Assembly: GCA_031288055.1 (NCBI GenBank)
Contig: JAITSD010000069.1
Span: 1-18,299 of the forward strand
Direction of reading: 5' to 3'
Length of the DNA: 18,299 nucleotides
DNA from: Candidatus Opitulatrix roisinitermitis
GTDB lineage: Bacteria; Actinomycetota; Actinomycetes; Actinomycetales; Bifidobacteriaceae
Made by a program: the position numbers and the translations under genes. The notes beneath the pieces are model-generated. The model saw nothing but the letters and a program-made list of their open reading frames with translations. It was not told where the DNA came from and ran no database searches. Positions 6,258-16,079 of this stretch are shown piece after piece. Every line of letters begins with the position of its first letter. Positions within the stretch are counted from its first letter, which is position 1.

Positions 6258-7262
6258 CTACAGTTCTCCTAAAATTTGTTTTAACTCAAACAAAGTTTGC
6301 ACTCTAACCAACTTAGCACGCACATTACGGCCTATAGAATAACCTTTGAAATACCAAATTAAATATTTTCTTAAATTCTTTATAGCTAATAATTCACTAT
6401 CAAAGTAATCAATTAACATATTAGCTTGCTGCAAAATTAAATAATTAATTTGCTTATAAGCTTTAATTTGAAGTATTCGATCCAATTTATCAAACTCAGT
6501 GGTTAAAACCGATGACAAATTAGTCGCTAAATCAGTTAACCCTATAGTTTGAGCAATACTAGCAAAAATCCAAGGACGCCCTAAAGCCCCTCTACCAACA
6601 GCTATACCGTCAACACCAGTTAAATCAAAAGCTTTTTTAGCGTCATTTGGAGTCTTTATATCGCCATTGCCAAAAACCTTAATTGATAAACGTTTTTTTA
6701 AATCAGCTATTTTAGACCAATCAGCTTGTCCTTTATACATCTGTTTTAAATACCTTGCATGTAACGTTACCATTTTGCAACCTAAATCTTCAGCAATTAA
6801 CCCAGCCTGAATATAAGTTATATTACTTTCGTCAATACCTAGACGCAATTTAACTGTTATAGGAACTTTTCCGTTAGCTACTTTAACAGCCTCGGCAATT
6901 ATTTTACTATATAAGCTTTTATTTGCTGGAATCATAGCTCCACCACCCGATTTAGTAATTTTCTTAACTGGACAACCAAAATTTAAATCAATTTGATCAG
7001 CTAAATTATTTTCTACTATTAAATTAACCGCTGAGGCTATATCATTGGGAAACTTACTAAAAATCTGAATACAGCGATATTTTTCTTTAGGTGAAAAATA
7101 AGCTAAACTTTTAGCTTTAGGGTTATTTTCTACCAAAGATCTAGCATTAACCATTTCACTAATTAAAAAAACCTGATCATAAAAACCCTGACACAAAAGT
7201 CTATATGGTGAATTAGTTAATCCTGCCATAGGTGACAAAGTAAATTTATAATTTGGCAGCAT
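6258..7262 (-). CDS. dus: tRNA-dihydrouridine synthase (DusB-like)
   Basis: This FMN enzyme reduces uridines in the tRNA D-loop. The 334-residue product has the N-terminal FMN-barrel signature LSPMAGLTNSPYR (9-21), the catalytic Cys97 in DLNFGCPVKKITKSGGGA, the KLRLG strand near 140, HAR near 168, FGNGDI near 195 and the phosphate-binding VDGIAVGRGALGRPW near 218. It looks complete. It starts 6 bp after the glyS stop codon and is in the same transcription direction; mutM follows. Assignment to the DusB subgroup is by general likeness, and the exact uridine modified is not readable from sequence. Confidence 0.94.
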   Translation of the reverse strand: MLPNYKFTLSPMAGLTNSPYRLLCQGFYDQVFLISEMVNARSLVENNPKAKSLAYFSPKEKYRCIQIFSKFPNDIASAVNLIVENNLADQIDLNFGCPVKKITKSGGGAMIPANKSLYSKIIAEAVKVANGKVPITVKLRLGIDESNITYIQAGLIAEDLGCKMVTLHARYLKQMYKGQADWSKIADLKKRLSIKVFGNGDIKTPNDAKKAFDLTGVDGIAVGRGALGRPWIFASIAQTIGLTDLATNLSSVLTTEFDKLDRILQIKAYKQINYLILQQANMLIDYFDSELLAIKNLRKYLIWYFKGYSIGRNVRAKLVRVQTLFELKQILGEL

Positions 7263-7267
7263 TAAAT

Positions 7268-7273
7268 ATTATA
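7268..7273 (-). promoter_or_regulatory. TATAAT hexamer just before dus
   Basis: A perfect TATAAT on the minus strand overlaps the glyS stop codon and ends 5 nt before the dus ATG. No Shine-Dalgarno is present. It could be an internal leaderless promoter, one base tighter than the four clear cases, but lacks the TG extension; a chance hexamer is a real alternative. Confidence 0.3.
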
Positions 7274-8639
7274 AGTTATCCCATAAATAACTTTTTATTT
7301 TATCTAAACTAAGTCTAATTTGCTCCATAGTATCTCTTTTTCTAATTGTAACACAATTATCATCTAAGGAAGCGAAATCATAAGTTATACAAAAGGGTGT
7401 GCCAATCTCATCATGCCGTCTATAACGACGGCCGATAGCTCCCGAATCATCATAATCTATATTCCAAATACCTCTTAAATCAGCAGCAATTTTATTGGCT
7501 TTAGGAGCTAATTGTTCATTTTTTGATAAAGGTAAAATTGCTGCTTTAAAAGGAGCTAATCGTTTATCAATTTTTAAAACTATTCTTTTATCAACTCCAC
7601 CTTTAGTATTAGGTGCTTCATCCTCAGAATAAGCTTCAATTAAAAAAGCCATTAAAGATCGTGTTAATCCAGCCGCTGGTTCTATAACATATGGAAAATA
7701 CTTTTCTCCAGTAGTTTGGTCAAAATAAGTTAAATCTTTATTAGAGCTTTGGCTATGAATTTTTAAATCAAAATCACCCCTATTAGCTATACCCTCTAAT
7801 TCACCCCATTGATCACCTTGCCAACCAAATTTATATTCTATATCAACAGTTTTTTTAGAATAATGTGACAATTTAGCCTTTGGGTGTTCAAAAGTCCGTA
7901 AATTATTAGGTGAAATACCTAAATCCTTGTACCAATTTAATCTTTGTTCTAACCAATAATTAAAATATTTATCACTTGTTTTAGGATGAACAAAAAACTC
8001 CATTTCCATTTGTTCAAACTCTCTAGTTCTAAAAATAAAATTGCCAGGCGTTATCTCATTGCGGAACGATTTACCTATTTGAGCAATCCCGAAAGGTATT
8101 TTTTGTCGACTTGTAGTTTGTACATTACTAAAATTAATAAAAATACCTTGAGCGGTTTCTGGCCTTAAATAATGCAAACCGCTAGCATCCTCCACAGGCC
8201 CTAAATAAGTTTTTAACATCATATTAAAGTCACGAGGTTTGGTCCATTTACCTTTTGTCCCACATTCTGGACAAACTATATCAACACTGCTATCTGGTAA
8301 TTTGCCATATTTTAATTTATAAGCCTCCTCTAATTGATCATATCTTTGTCTTTTATGACACTGTAAACACTCAGTTAAAGGATCATTAAAAACTCCAACA
8401 TGACCAGAAGACACCCAGACTTGACTTGGTAAAATTACTGCTGAATCTAATCCAACTATATTTTGACGAGACAAAACTATATTTTGCCACCAAAGTCGTT
8501 TAATATTTTCTTTTAACTCCACACCTAATGGTCCATAATCCCAAGCTGATCGTGTACCACCATAAATCTCACCAGACGGATAAACAAAACCGCGCCTTTT
8601 AGCTAAAGATACAACTTTTTCTAAAATACTTTCAGACAT
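7269..8639 (-). CDS. glyS: Glycyl-tRNA synthetase, single-chain dimeric type
   Basis: This class II synthetase charges tRNA-Gly. The 456-residue single chain is the type usual in Actinobacteria and unlike the two-subunit GlyQ/GlyS enzyme. It has PSGEIYGGTRSAWDYGPLG near 21-39, a zinc-ribbon-like pair CLQC (91-94) and CPEC (123-126), motif 2 in SFRNEITPGNFIFRTREFEQMEMEFF (191-216), a motif 3 region PAAGLTRSLMAFLIEAY near 320, and an anticodon-binding domain from about 365 with DDSGAIGRRYRRHDEIGTPFCITYD. It lies 49 bp after rpoC without a terminator, so it may be co-transcribed with rpoBC. An AAAAGG lies 11 nt before the ATG, a wide spacing for a Shine-Dalgarno. This neighbour of rpoC is unusual, since rpsL-rpsG is the common one. 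Confidence 0.96.
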   Translation of the reverse strand: MSESILEKVVSLAKRRGFVYPSGEIYGGTRSAWDYGPLGVELKENIKRLWWQNIVLSRQNIVGLDSAVILPSQVWVSSGHVGVFNDPLTECLQCHKRQRYDQLEEAYKLKYGKLPDSSVDIVCPECGTKGKWTKPRDFNMMLKTYLGPVEDASGLHYLRPETAQGIFINFSNVQTTSRQKIPFGIAQIGKSFRNEITPGNFIFRTREFEQMEMEFFVHPKTSDKYFNYWLEQRLNWYKDLGISPNNLRTFEHPKAKLSHYSKKTVDIEYKFGWQGDQWGELEGIANRGDFDLKIHSQSSNKDLTYFDQTTGEKYFPYVIEPAAGLTRSLMAFLIEAYSEDEAPNTKGGVDKRIVLKIDKRLAPFKAAILPLSKNEQLAPKANKIAADLRGIWNIDYDDSGAIGRRYRRHDEIGTPFCITYDFASLDDNCVTIRKRDTMEQIRLSLDKIKSYLWDNL

Positions 8640-8688
8640 AAGTTTATAAGCCTTTTATATCAGTTTACAAGACTAATACTAGCCTCAT

Positions 8689-11600
8689 TTATTCATCGGC
8701 TGTAGCTACAAAAGCATAATCATCATCTAAAACTTTATTTTGAGCTAAGTTAGGATATAATGTAACTTTTAACTCTTCTCTTATATCAGCTTTAGAATTA
8801 TGATAAACTGGCAAACCAGTACCTGATGGAATTAAATTACCAATAATTACATTCTCTTTCAACCCATCCAAAGAATCATCAGTTGATTCAATAGCTGCTT
8901 GAGTCAAAACTCTAGTAGTTTCTTGGAAAGAAGCCGCCGAAAGCCATGATTTAGTTGCTAAAGAAGCTTTAGTTATACCCATCAACTCTGGACGACCAGT
9001 AGCTGGTTTTTTACCTTGTTTAACAGCTTTACGATTAACATTTTCAAACTCGGTTCGATCAGCTAATTGTCCAGGGATTAAATTAGTATCCCCAGAAGTT
9101 AAAATAGACACATATTTTAACATTTGCCTAACAATCACTTCAATATGCTTATCATTAATTGATACTCCTTGTGAACGATAAACCTCTTGAACTTGCTCAA
9201 GTAAAAATATTTGAGCCTGACGAGGACCCAAAACCCATAAAATCTTTTTAGGATCCACTGGACCCTCACAAAGTTTTTGTCCAGCTTTAACTTTATCATC
9301 TGACTTAACCAATAATTCGCTTCTCTTAGAAATAACTGATTGTTCAGATGACAAATTTTTATCATCAGGCGTAATTGTTACAACATAGCCTATAGATGAA
9401 TCTTCTATTTTTACTTGACCGTCAAATTCAGCAATAGGAGCCTCGCCTCTTGGTGTTCTAGCTTCAAAGAGTTCAGTTACCCTAGGCAAACCTTGTGTTA
9501 TATCGCCACTTGAACCAGCCACACCACCTGTATGGAAAGTTCTCATAGTTAACTGTGTACCAGGTTCACCAATAGATTGAGCAGCCACAATTCCAACTGA
9601 CTCGCCCACATCAACTCTTTTGCCGGTTGCCATAGATCTACCATAACAAGCCGCACAGGCACTCTTTTGAGATTGACAAGTTAAAAGAGATCTAACTTTA
9701 ACCTCTTTTATACCAGCTTTTAAAAATCGATTAATCAAATCTAAAGAAATATCTTGATTAGCTTTAGCAATAAGATTACCCTTATCGTCTTTAACTTCTT
9801 GTGCTAGAGTTCTAGCATATATTGATGTCTCTAAATGGACTTCTTTACCATTTTGAGATTCTAAAGGAATAGCTAAAGATCTTTTAGTTTTACAATCATT
9901 TTCCAAAATAATCACATCTTGAGAAACATCCACTAAACGACGAGTCAAATAACCTGAGTCAGCTGTTCTTAAAGCCGTATCTGCCAAACCTTTTCTAGCA
10001 CCATGCGAAGCAATAAAATACTCCAAAACTGATAAACCTTCATCATAATTTGATTTAATAGGACGCGGAATAATTTCCCCTTTTGGATTAGATACTAAAC
10101 CTCTCATACCAGCAATTTGGCGAATTTGCATCCAGTTACCTCTAGCACCTGAAGTTACCATTTGTTTAACTGTATTATTTTCAGGGAAATTGTCAATCAT
10201 AGACTCTGCTACTTCCTCTGTAGCTTGTGTCCACAAATCAATTAACTCCTCTCGTCTTTCTTCATCAGTTATTAAACCATTATCATATTGAGAGTGAATT
10301 TTTAAAGCCTGTTTTTCATAACCAACTAAAATCTTCGATTTGTCTTCTGGTGCAGCCACATCAGAAAATGAAATAGTTACACCTGATCGACTCGCCCATT
10401 TAAAACCAGTATCCTTTAAAGCGTCCAAAGAAGCATTGACTTGAACAGTCGAATAATTAGCTGATAACTTATTAACAATATCGTCTAATAATTTTTTACC
10501 CACTTGAATATTGGCATACGGAAAATTAGTTGGCAAACATTCATTAAAAATAGTTCTACCAAAAGTTGTTTCCACAACCGCAGACGAACCAGCTTTAATA
10601 TCTAAATCTGTTTCACCTAAATCAGAATAATTAGTATCAGGATAAAATGAATCAATTTTAATTTTACATTTAGCATTAATATCTAATTGTCCCAAATCAT
10701 AAGCCATTTGAGCTTCGTCAACTGACGAAAAAGCTCTACCCTCTCCTTTAACTTTTGATTTAATCGCAGTTATATGATACAAACCTATAATCATATCTTG
10801 GGTAGGCACAGTTACAGGATTACCATCAGCTGGTTTTAAAATATTATTAGCACCTAACATCAAAACTCTAGCCTCAGCCTGAGCCTCAACACTAAGCGGC
10901 AAATGTACAGCCATCTGATCACCATCAAAATCAGCATTAAAAGCCGTACAAGCTAGTGGGTGTAAAGCCACAGCCTTACCTTCAACTAATTGTGGTTCAA
11001 AAGCTTGTATTCCTAAACGGTGCAAAGTTGGAGCTCTATTTAATAAAACAGGGTGTTGTTTTATAACCTCTTCCAAAACATCCCAAACCACAGGGTAAAC
11101 TCTTTCAATCATACTCTTGGCTTGTCGTTGATTGGTGGCATGTTGTAAAGAAATTAGTCTTTGTTCCACAAATGGCCTAAATAATTCTAAAGCCATATCT
11201 TTTGGTAAACCACACTGATGCATTTTCAAAGTTGGACCAACCACAATCACACTTCGACCAGAATAATCAACCCTTTTACCCAATAAATTCTGTCTAAAAC
11301 GACCTTTTTTGCCTTTTAGCATATCAGAAATAGACTTTAGGGGTCTACCTGATGGCGTTGTTACAGCATGACCTCTACGACCATTATCAAATAAAGCATC
11401 AACTGCTTCTTGAAGCATACGTTTCTCATTATTTATAATTATTCTTGGGGCTGATAAATCAAGCATTTTCTTTAAACGGTTATTTCTGTTTATGACTCTG
11501 CGATATAAATCATTTAAATCAGAAGTAGCAAATCTGCCACCATCTAATTGCACCATAGGTCTTAAATCAGGCGGTAAAACGGGTACAGCATCCAACACCA

Positions 11601-12534
11601 TAGCTGTTGGATCATTTTTAGATTCAATAAATGCATTAACCATTTTTAAACGCTTAGACAATTTTAAATTTCTAGAATTATTACCTTCAGTTATTTCAGT
11701 TTGTAAATCAGAGGCATTCTTTTTCAAATTCAAATTTTGCAGACAAGTTTTAATAGCTGAAGCTCCTATATCAGATGTAAAATACTCATCATACCTATCC
11801 TCTAAAGAATTTCTTAAAACCTCATCATCTAAAATTGTATGTTCTTCCAAACTTTTAAAAGTTTGCCAAACGATTTGTAACCATTGAACTTTATCATCAG
11901 CTGCTTTTTTAATTCTTTCAACAGCTCGACGATTAGCACTTCTCAAACGAGTTAATTCATTGCCTTTTTTACCAGCCTTTTTAGCTTCAGCAATTTCCTC
12001 AGCTATATAAACAGCTCTGGCTTCCACATCTTTATCTTTTTCAGCCAAAATAATTTTTATTTCATTGTTAAGTTCTTTTTGTAAAAGAGGTATATCTTTT
12101 TTAATTAATTCACTTTTTACATCAACCACTAAATAACTTTGAAAATAAATAACTTTTTCAATATCTTTAACTGGTATATCAAGCATATAAGCCAATCTTG
12201 ATGGCACTCCTTTAAAATACCAAATATGTGTTACAGGAGCAGCTAATTGTATATGACCCATTCTTTCACGGCGAACCTTAGAACTAGTAACTTCCACTCC
12301 GCATCTTTCACAAACTATGCCTTTAAATCTAACTCTTTTATATTTGCCACACGAACATTCCCAATCATGTGTAGGACCAAAAATTTTCTCACAAAATAAT
12401 CCATCGTGTTCTGGCTTGAGAGTTCTATAATTTATAGTCTCTGCTTTCTTAACCTCGCCATGTGACCAACTATGTATATTATCTAAATTAGCTAGTGACA
12501 ATCGAACAGTATTAAAATCAGTAACAGCAACCAT
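8689..12534 (-). CDS. rpoC: DNA-directed RNA polymerase subunit beta-prime
   Basis: RpoC forms the catalytic cleft of RNA polymerase with RpoB. The 1281-residue product is close to actinobacterial length. In order it shows the N-terminal zinc site Cys60, Cys62, Cys75, Cys78, the WYFKGVPSRL region, the magnesium-binding NADFDGDQM near 532-540, the second zinc cluster (Cys in ENDCKTKRS, then CQSQKSACAACYG near 948), and the trigger-loop region ESVGIVAAQSIGEPGTQLTMRTFHTGG near 978-1004. The opening WSHGEVKKAETINYRTLKPE and the DITQGLPRVTELFEARTPRG stretch are typical of Actinobacteria. The ATG is one nucleotide past the rpoB stop, with AAAGGAG at 12542-12548 (inside rpoB) as its Shine-Dalgarno at 7-nt spacing, so rpoB and rpoC are coupled. 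Confidence 0.98.
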   Translation of the reverse strand: MVAVTDFNTVRLSLANLDNIHSWSHGEVKKAETINYRTLKPEHDGLFCEKIFGPTHDWECSCGKYKRVRFKGIVCERCGVEVTSSKVRRERMGHIQLAAPVTHIWYFKGVPSRLAYMLDIPVKDIEKVIYFQSYLVVDVKSELIKKDIPLLQKELNNEIKIILAEKDKDVEARAVYIAEEIAEAKKAGKKGNELTRLRSANRRAVERIKKAADDKVQWLQIVWQTFKSLEEHTILDDEVLRNSLEDRYDEYFTSDIGASAIKTCLQNLNLKKNASDLQTEITEGNNSRNLKLSKRLKMVNAFIESKNDPTAMVLDAVPVLPPDLRPMVQLDGGRFATSDLNDLYRRVINRNNRLKKMLDLSAPRIIINNEKRMLQEAVDALFDNGRRGHAVTTPSGRPLKSISDMLKGKKGRFRQNLLGKRVDYSGRSVIVVGPTLKMHQCGLPKDMALELFRPFVEQRLISLQHATNQRQAKSMIERVYPVVWDVLEEVIKQHPVLLNRAPTLHRLGIQAFEPQLVEGKAVALHPLACTAFNADFDGDQMAVHLPLSVEAQAEARVLMLGANNILKPADGNPVTVPTQDMIIGLYHITAIKSKVKGEGRAFSSVDEAQMAYDLGQLDINAKCKIKIDSFYPDTNYSDLGETDLDIKAGSSAVVETTFGRTIFNECLPTNFPYANIQVGKKLLDDIVNKLSANYSTVQVNASLDALKDTGFKWASRSGVTISFSDVAAPEDKSKILVGYEKQALKIHSQYDNGLITDEERREELIDLWTQATEEVAESMIDNFPENNTVKQMVTSGARGNWMQIRQIAGMRGLVSNPKGEIIPRPIKSNYDEGLSVLEYFIASHGARKGLADTALRTADSGYLTRRLVDVSQDVIILENDCKTKRSLAIPLESQNGKEVHLETSIYARTLAQEVKDDKGNLIAKANQDISLDLINRFLKAGIKEVKVRSLLTCQSQKSACAACYGRSMATGKRVDVGESVGIVAAQSIGEPGTQLTMRTFHTGGVAGSSGDITQGLPRVTELFEARTPRGEAPIAEFDGQVKIEDSSIGYVVTITPDDKNLSSEQSVISKRSELLVKSDDKVKAGQKLCEGPVDPKKILWVLGPRQAQIFLLEQVQEVYRSQGVSINDKHIEVIVRQMLKYVSILTSGDTNLIPGQLADRTEFENVNRKAVKQGKKPATGRPELMGITKASLATKSWLSAASFQETTRVLTQAAIESTDDSLDGLKENVIIGNLIPSGTGLPVYHNSKADIREELKVTLYPNLAQNKVLDDDYAFVATADE

Positions 12535-12535
12535 T

Positions 12536-15500
12536 TTAAATCTCCTTTAATGTTATTTGTTCGGTTGGATCTACTTTAAAATCTGCCTGAGTAGTTTCCT
12601 CTTTAGCAGACACATAAATATCTTCTTGCATATTAGTTAAATCTATTGGTTTATTTTCCCTATCAAGTACTTCAACATTTAAAGCTAAAGACTGCATTTC
12701 TTTATTTAATACCCTAAAGGATTCTGGTACACCAGCTGGCGGAATATTTTCACCTTTAACTATGGATTCATAAGTTTTTAAACGACCATCAACATCATCT
12801 GATTTAGAAGTCATCATTTCGTGCAAAACATTAGCAGCACCATAGGCTTCTAAAGCCCAAACCTCCATCTCACCAAATCTTTGACCACCAAACTGAGCTT
12901 TACCGCCCAAAGGCTGTTGAGTTATCATAGAGTAAGGACCAATTGAACGGGCGTGAATTTTATCATCAACTAAATGATGCAATTTTAACACATACATATA
13001 ACCCACGCTAATTGGTTCGGGAAAAGGCTCGCCTGTTCTCCCGTCAAAAAGCTGAGCTTTACCAGTATCAGCCACTAACTTTTCACCATCCGAATTAGGT
13101 AAAACGCTATTCAACAAGCCTTTTATAACGTCCGAATTAACCCCATCAAACACAGGCGTAGAAACCTTAGTGCCAGCTTTAGCCAAAATAGCATTTTTAG
13201 GAACCTTAGTTTTCCATTTATCATCTTTAGTTTTATCTAACTTTAAATCCCAACCGTTCTTAGCGATCCAACCCAAATGAACTTCTAAAACTTGTCCTAG
13301 ATTCATACGACCAGGCACACCTAACGGATTCAAAATAACATCAATGGGAGTACCATCAGCTAAAAATGGCATATCTTCAACTGCTAATATTTTAGAAATA
13401 ACGCCCTTATTACCGTGTCTACCAGATAATTTATCACCAGGAGTAATTTTTCGTTTATTAGCAATATAAACCCTGACTGACTGGTTAACATCAGCAGGCA
13501 AATCGTCGCCAGCTTCACGAGACAATTCCCTAACGCCAATCACTGTACCAGCTTCACCATGCGGAACTTTCAAAGAAGTATCTCTAACTTCTTTTTGTTT
13601 TTCTCCAAAAATAGCTCTTAACAATCTCTCCTCAGGCGTAAGATCTGTCTCACCTTTAGGAGAAACTTTGCCCACAAGTATATCACCAGGATTCACCTCT
13701 GCTCCGACTCTAACAATACCTTTATCATCTAAATTAGCTAAAGTTGATTCTGAAACATCTGGTAAATCGCGAGTAATTTCCTCCTCACCCAATTTAGTAT
13801 TTCTAGCATCAACATCGTATTCCTCAATATGTATGGAAGTTAAAGTATCATCTTGAACTAACCTATTAGATAAAATAATAGCATCTTCAAAGTTATAACC
13901 CTCCCAACTCATAAAAGCCACTAATAAATTCCTGCCCAATGATAATTCCCCATCTTTTGAAGCTGGACCATCAGCCAAAATATCGCCTATAGCTATCCTG
14001 TCGCCAGCTTCCACAACCACCGTATGATTGATGCAAGTAGTTTGATTAGCTCTTTGAAATTTATTTGTTTTATAAACAGTACTTGTTTCATCATCATTTT
14101 CCACCACTATTTCATCAGCACTACAAGACTTTACAACACCTGATTTAGTGGCTAAAAGCACATCTCCAGCATCTATAGCAGCCCTAGATTCAATACCTGT
14201 TCCAACATACGGAGCTTCAGTTTTTATTAAAGGCACTGCTTGGCGCTGCATATTGGCCCCCATTAAAGCTCTATTAGCATCATCATGTTCTAAGAAAGGT
14301 ATTAAAGAAGTTCCCACAGACACCATTTGCTGCGGCGAAACATCCATATAATCTACCACTGATGGATCAACATCATCTGCTTCACCATTTTTGTCTCTAA
14401 CCAAAACTGTTTGTTCACTAAATCTACCATCTTTATCTAATTCCTGATTGGCTTGAGCAATTATAAAATTAGCTTCCTCATCAGCTGTCAAATAGTCTAC
14501 ATCGTCAGTAACTTTACCATCAACAACTTTGCGATATGGCGTTTGAATAAAGCCAAAAGAATTGACTTTAGCATAAGATGCTAAAGAGCCCACTAGGCCG
14601 ATATTAGGACCTTCTGGCGACTCAATAGGACACATTCTGCCATAATGAGAAGCGTGGACATCCCTAACCTCCAAAGACGCTCTTTCTCTAGATAACCCGC
14701 CAGGGCCTAAAGCCGATAAACGACGACGGTGAGTTATAGCTGCTAAAGGATTATTCTGATCCATAAACTGACTAAGTTGTGAAGTTCCAAAAAACTCTTT
14801 TAACTGAGTTATAATAGGTCTAGCATTTATTAACGATTGTGGTGTGATAGTTTCAATATCTTGCGTATCCATTCTTTCTTTAACGACTCGTTCAATTCTA
14901 GTTAAAGCAATCCTCATTTGGTTTTGAATTAACTCAGCACAACGCCTAACCCTTCTATTACCAAAATGATCAATGTCATCAGTGGTAATTCTAACTGGCT
15001 TAGAAATATCAACAAAATCAGCTTGGTAAGTCTCTTTACCTGAATGCATAGCACATAAATATTGCACAATACCTATTATGTCATCACGAGTTATAGTAGT
15101 CTGCTCAATTGGAGAAGTTATACCTAATTTTTTATTCAATTTATAACGACCTATTTTACTAAGTGTATACCTTTTAGGATCAAAAAATATATTATCCAAT
15201 AACATCATACCAGCTTCAGGGTTAGATGGTTCACCAGGTCTAGCATTTTGATAAACCGCCTCTAAAGCTTGCTCTTTAGTCAAATCATAATTTTTCTCTA
15301 ACGCTCTACTAACAATTGGGTATTGTCCAAAATATTTATTAATATCATCATTAGTTAAACCAACAGCTTTTAAAAACTGTATTAAGCCTTGGCGACGTTT
15401 TTTATCAACTCTAACAGCTAAATTATCTTTGCGATCAATTTCAAACTCTAACCACGAACCACGAGTTGGCACAATTCGGACTGAAAAAAGCTCTCTATCG

Positions 15501-16060
15501 TTGCCTTTTTGTATAGCCTTTTCAAAATAAACACCTGGTGAACGAGCTATTTGGGTTAACACAACTCTTTCAGCTCCATTAAACACAAATGAAGCTGTAT
15601 CAGTCATAAGTGGAAAATCACCAAAAAAAACTGTTTGCTTTTTTCTAATATCGCGTTTAATATCATGAAACTCTGCTTTAACATATAAAGGAGCAGCATA
15701 AGTTAAACCTTTAATCTTACATTCTTGCACACTATATGGTGGCTGTTCTAAAATAGGCTCCGAAAAAGTCAATTCCATTCTACTCTGATCATCGCCGATT
15801 GGTGAAAATTCAGCGAAAATCTCTTCAAAACCGCTGTTTTTGCTAATAGCATCATCAATTAATCCAGCTTCAACTCTTTGTTTCCATCTATGATTACCAA
15901 CTAACCAATCAAAACTATTTCTTTGTAAGTCAAGCAAATGGGGAATAGCAATAGGACTATGGATTTTGCCAAAAGATATTCTTGAAGCTATTCTTTCATC
16001 TTGGGTTCTAGGATTTTGGCTTTTATTATCTTTATTAAGGGATTTGTCTGAAGTAGTCAA
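12536..16060 (-). CDS. rpoB: DNA-directed RNA polymerase subunit beta
   Basis: RpoB is the second large RNA polymerase subunit and the rifampicin target. It has 1174 residues, normal for Actinobacteria, and RISFGKIHSPIAIPHLLDLQ, SFDWLVGN and QECKIKGLTYAAPLYVKAEF support that origin. The rifampicin region (about 422-450) reads FFGTSQLSQFMDQNNPLAAITHRRRLSALG: the positions equivalent to E. coli Gln513, Asp516, His526 and Ser531 are wild type, while those at 522 and 523 are both Ala. RHGNKG and GGKAQFGGQRFGEMEVWALEAYGAA near the C-terminus are intact. The start is TTG at 16058-16060; there is no in-frame ATG nearby, and AAAGGA at 16066-16071 lies 5 nt upstream. Two promoters are visible before it, and a 5-codon ORF may overlap its start. 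rplJ-rplL are not upstream; nadR is, divergently. Confidence 0.97.
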   Translation of the reverse strand: MTTSDKSLNKDNKSQNPRTQDERIASRISFGKIHSPIAIPHLLDLQRNSFDWLVGNHRWKQRVEAGLIDDAISKNSGFEEIFAEFSPIGDDQSRMELTFSEPILEQPPYSVQECKIKGLTYAAPLYVKAEFHDIKRDIRKKQTVFFGDFPLMTDTASFVFNGAERVVLTQIARSPGVYFEKAIQKGNDRELFSVRIVPTRGSWLEFEIDRKDNLAVRVDKKRRQGLIQFLKAVGLTNDDINKYFGQYPIVSRALEKNYDLTKEQALEAVYQNARPGEPSNPEAGMMLLDNIFFDPKRYTLSKIGRYKLNKKLGITSPIEQTTITRDDIIGIVQYLCAMHSGKETYQADFVDISKPVRITTDDIDHFGNRRVRRCAELIQNQMRIALTRIERVVKERMDTQDIETITPQSLINARPIITQLKEFFGTSQLSQFMDQNNPLAAITHRRRLSALGPGGLSRERASLEVRDVHASHYGRMCPIESPEGPNIGLVGSLASYAKVNSFGFIQTPYRKVVDGKVTDDVDYLTADEEANFIIAQANQELDKDGRFSEQTVLVRDKNGEADDVDPSVVDYMDVSPQQMVSVGTSLIPFLEHDDANRALMGANMQRQAVPLIKTEAPYVGTGIESRAAIDAGDVLLATKSGVVKSCSADEIVVENDDETSTVYKTNKFQRANQTTCINHTVVVEAGDRIAIGDILADGPASKDGELSLGRNLLVAFMSWEGYNFEDAIILSNRLVQDDTLTSIHIEEYDVDARNTKLGEEEITRDLPDVSESTLANLDDKGIVRVGAEVNPGDILVGKVSPKGETDLTPEERLLRAIFGEKQKEVRDTSLKVPHGEAGTVIGVRELSREAGDDLPADVNQSVRVYIANKRKITPGDKLSGRHGNKGVISKILAVEDMPFLADGTPIDVILNPLGVPGRMNLGQVLEVHLGWIAKNGWDLKLDKTKDDKWKTKVPKNAILAKAGTKVSTPVFDGVNSDVIKGLLNSVLPNSDGEKLVADTGKAQLFDGRTGEPFPEPISVGYMYVLKLHHLVDDKIHARSIGPYSMITQQPLGGKAQFGGQRFGEMEVWALEAYGAANVLHEMMTSKSDDVDGRLKTYESIVKGENIPPAGVPESFRVLNKEMQSLALNVEVLDRENKPIDLTNMQEDIYVSAKEETTQADFKVDPTEQITLKEI
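12542..12548 (-). promoter_or_regulatory. Shine-Dalgarno of rpoC within the end of rpoB
   Basis: AAAGGAG on the minus strand, 7 nt before the rpoC ATG, is the strongest ribosome binding site in the window. It lies in the final codons of rpoB and, with the one-base gap between the genes, indicates coupled translation of the two subunits. It shows that the organism does use Shine-Dalgarno initiation inside operons. Confidence 0.85.
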
Positions 16061-16074
16061 GAGCTTCCTTTCAT
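16057..16074 (-). CDS. Possible 5-codon mini-ORF overlapping the rpoB start
   Basis: ATGAAAGGAAGCTCTTGA encodes MKGSS and a TGA stop whose first two bases are the last two of the rpoB TTG start codon (TTGA overlap). Its ATG lies 5 nt after the TGTTATAAT extended -10, so a transcript from that promoter could begin at or next to this ATG. It also contains the rpoB Shine-Dalgarno AAAGGA. Translation would end where rpoB begins and allow re-initiation. So short an ORF can arise by chance, and no codon evidence can confirm it. Confidence 0.3.
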   Translation of the reverse strand: MKGSS

Positions 16075-16079
16075 TTGTG

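Noticed and set aside
8640..8688. Terminator or promoter between rpoC and glyS
   Set aside because: The only inverted repeat (around GGCTAGTATTAGTC) has a 3-bp stem; TATAAA-like words lack a T at the last place and proper spacing to the glyS ATG.
1925..14351. Open frames inside larger genes (for example 1925-2116, 2711-2914, 9135-9365, 11492-11887, 13668-13856)
   Set aside because: They lie antisense or in another frame within ptsI, rpoC or rpoB, have low-complexity composition mirroring the real gene, and show no family likeness.
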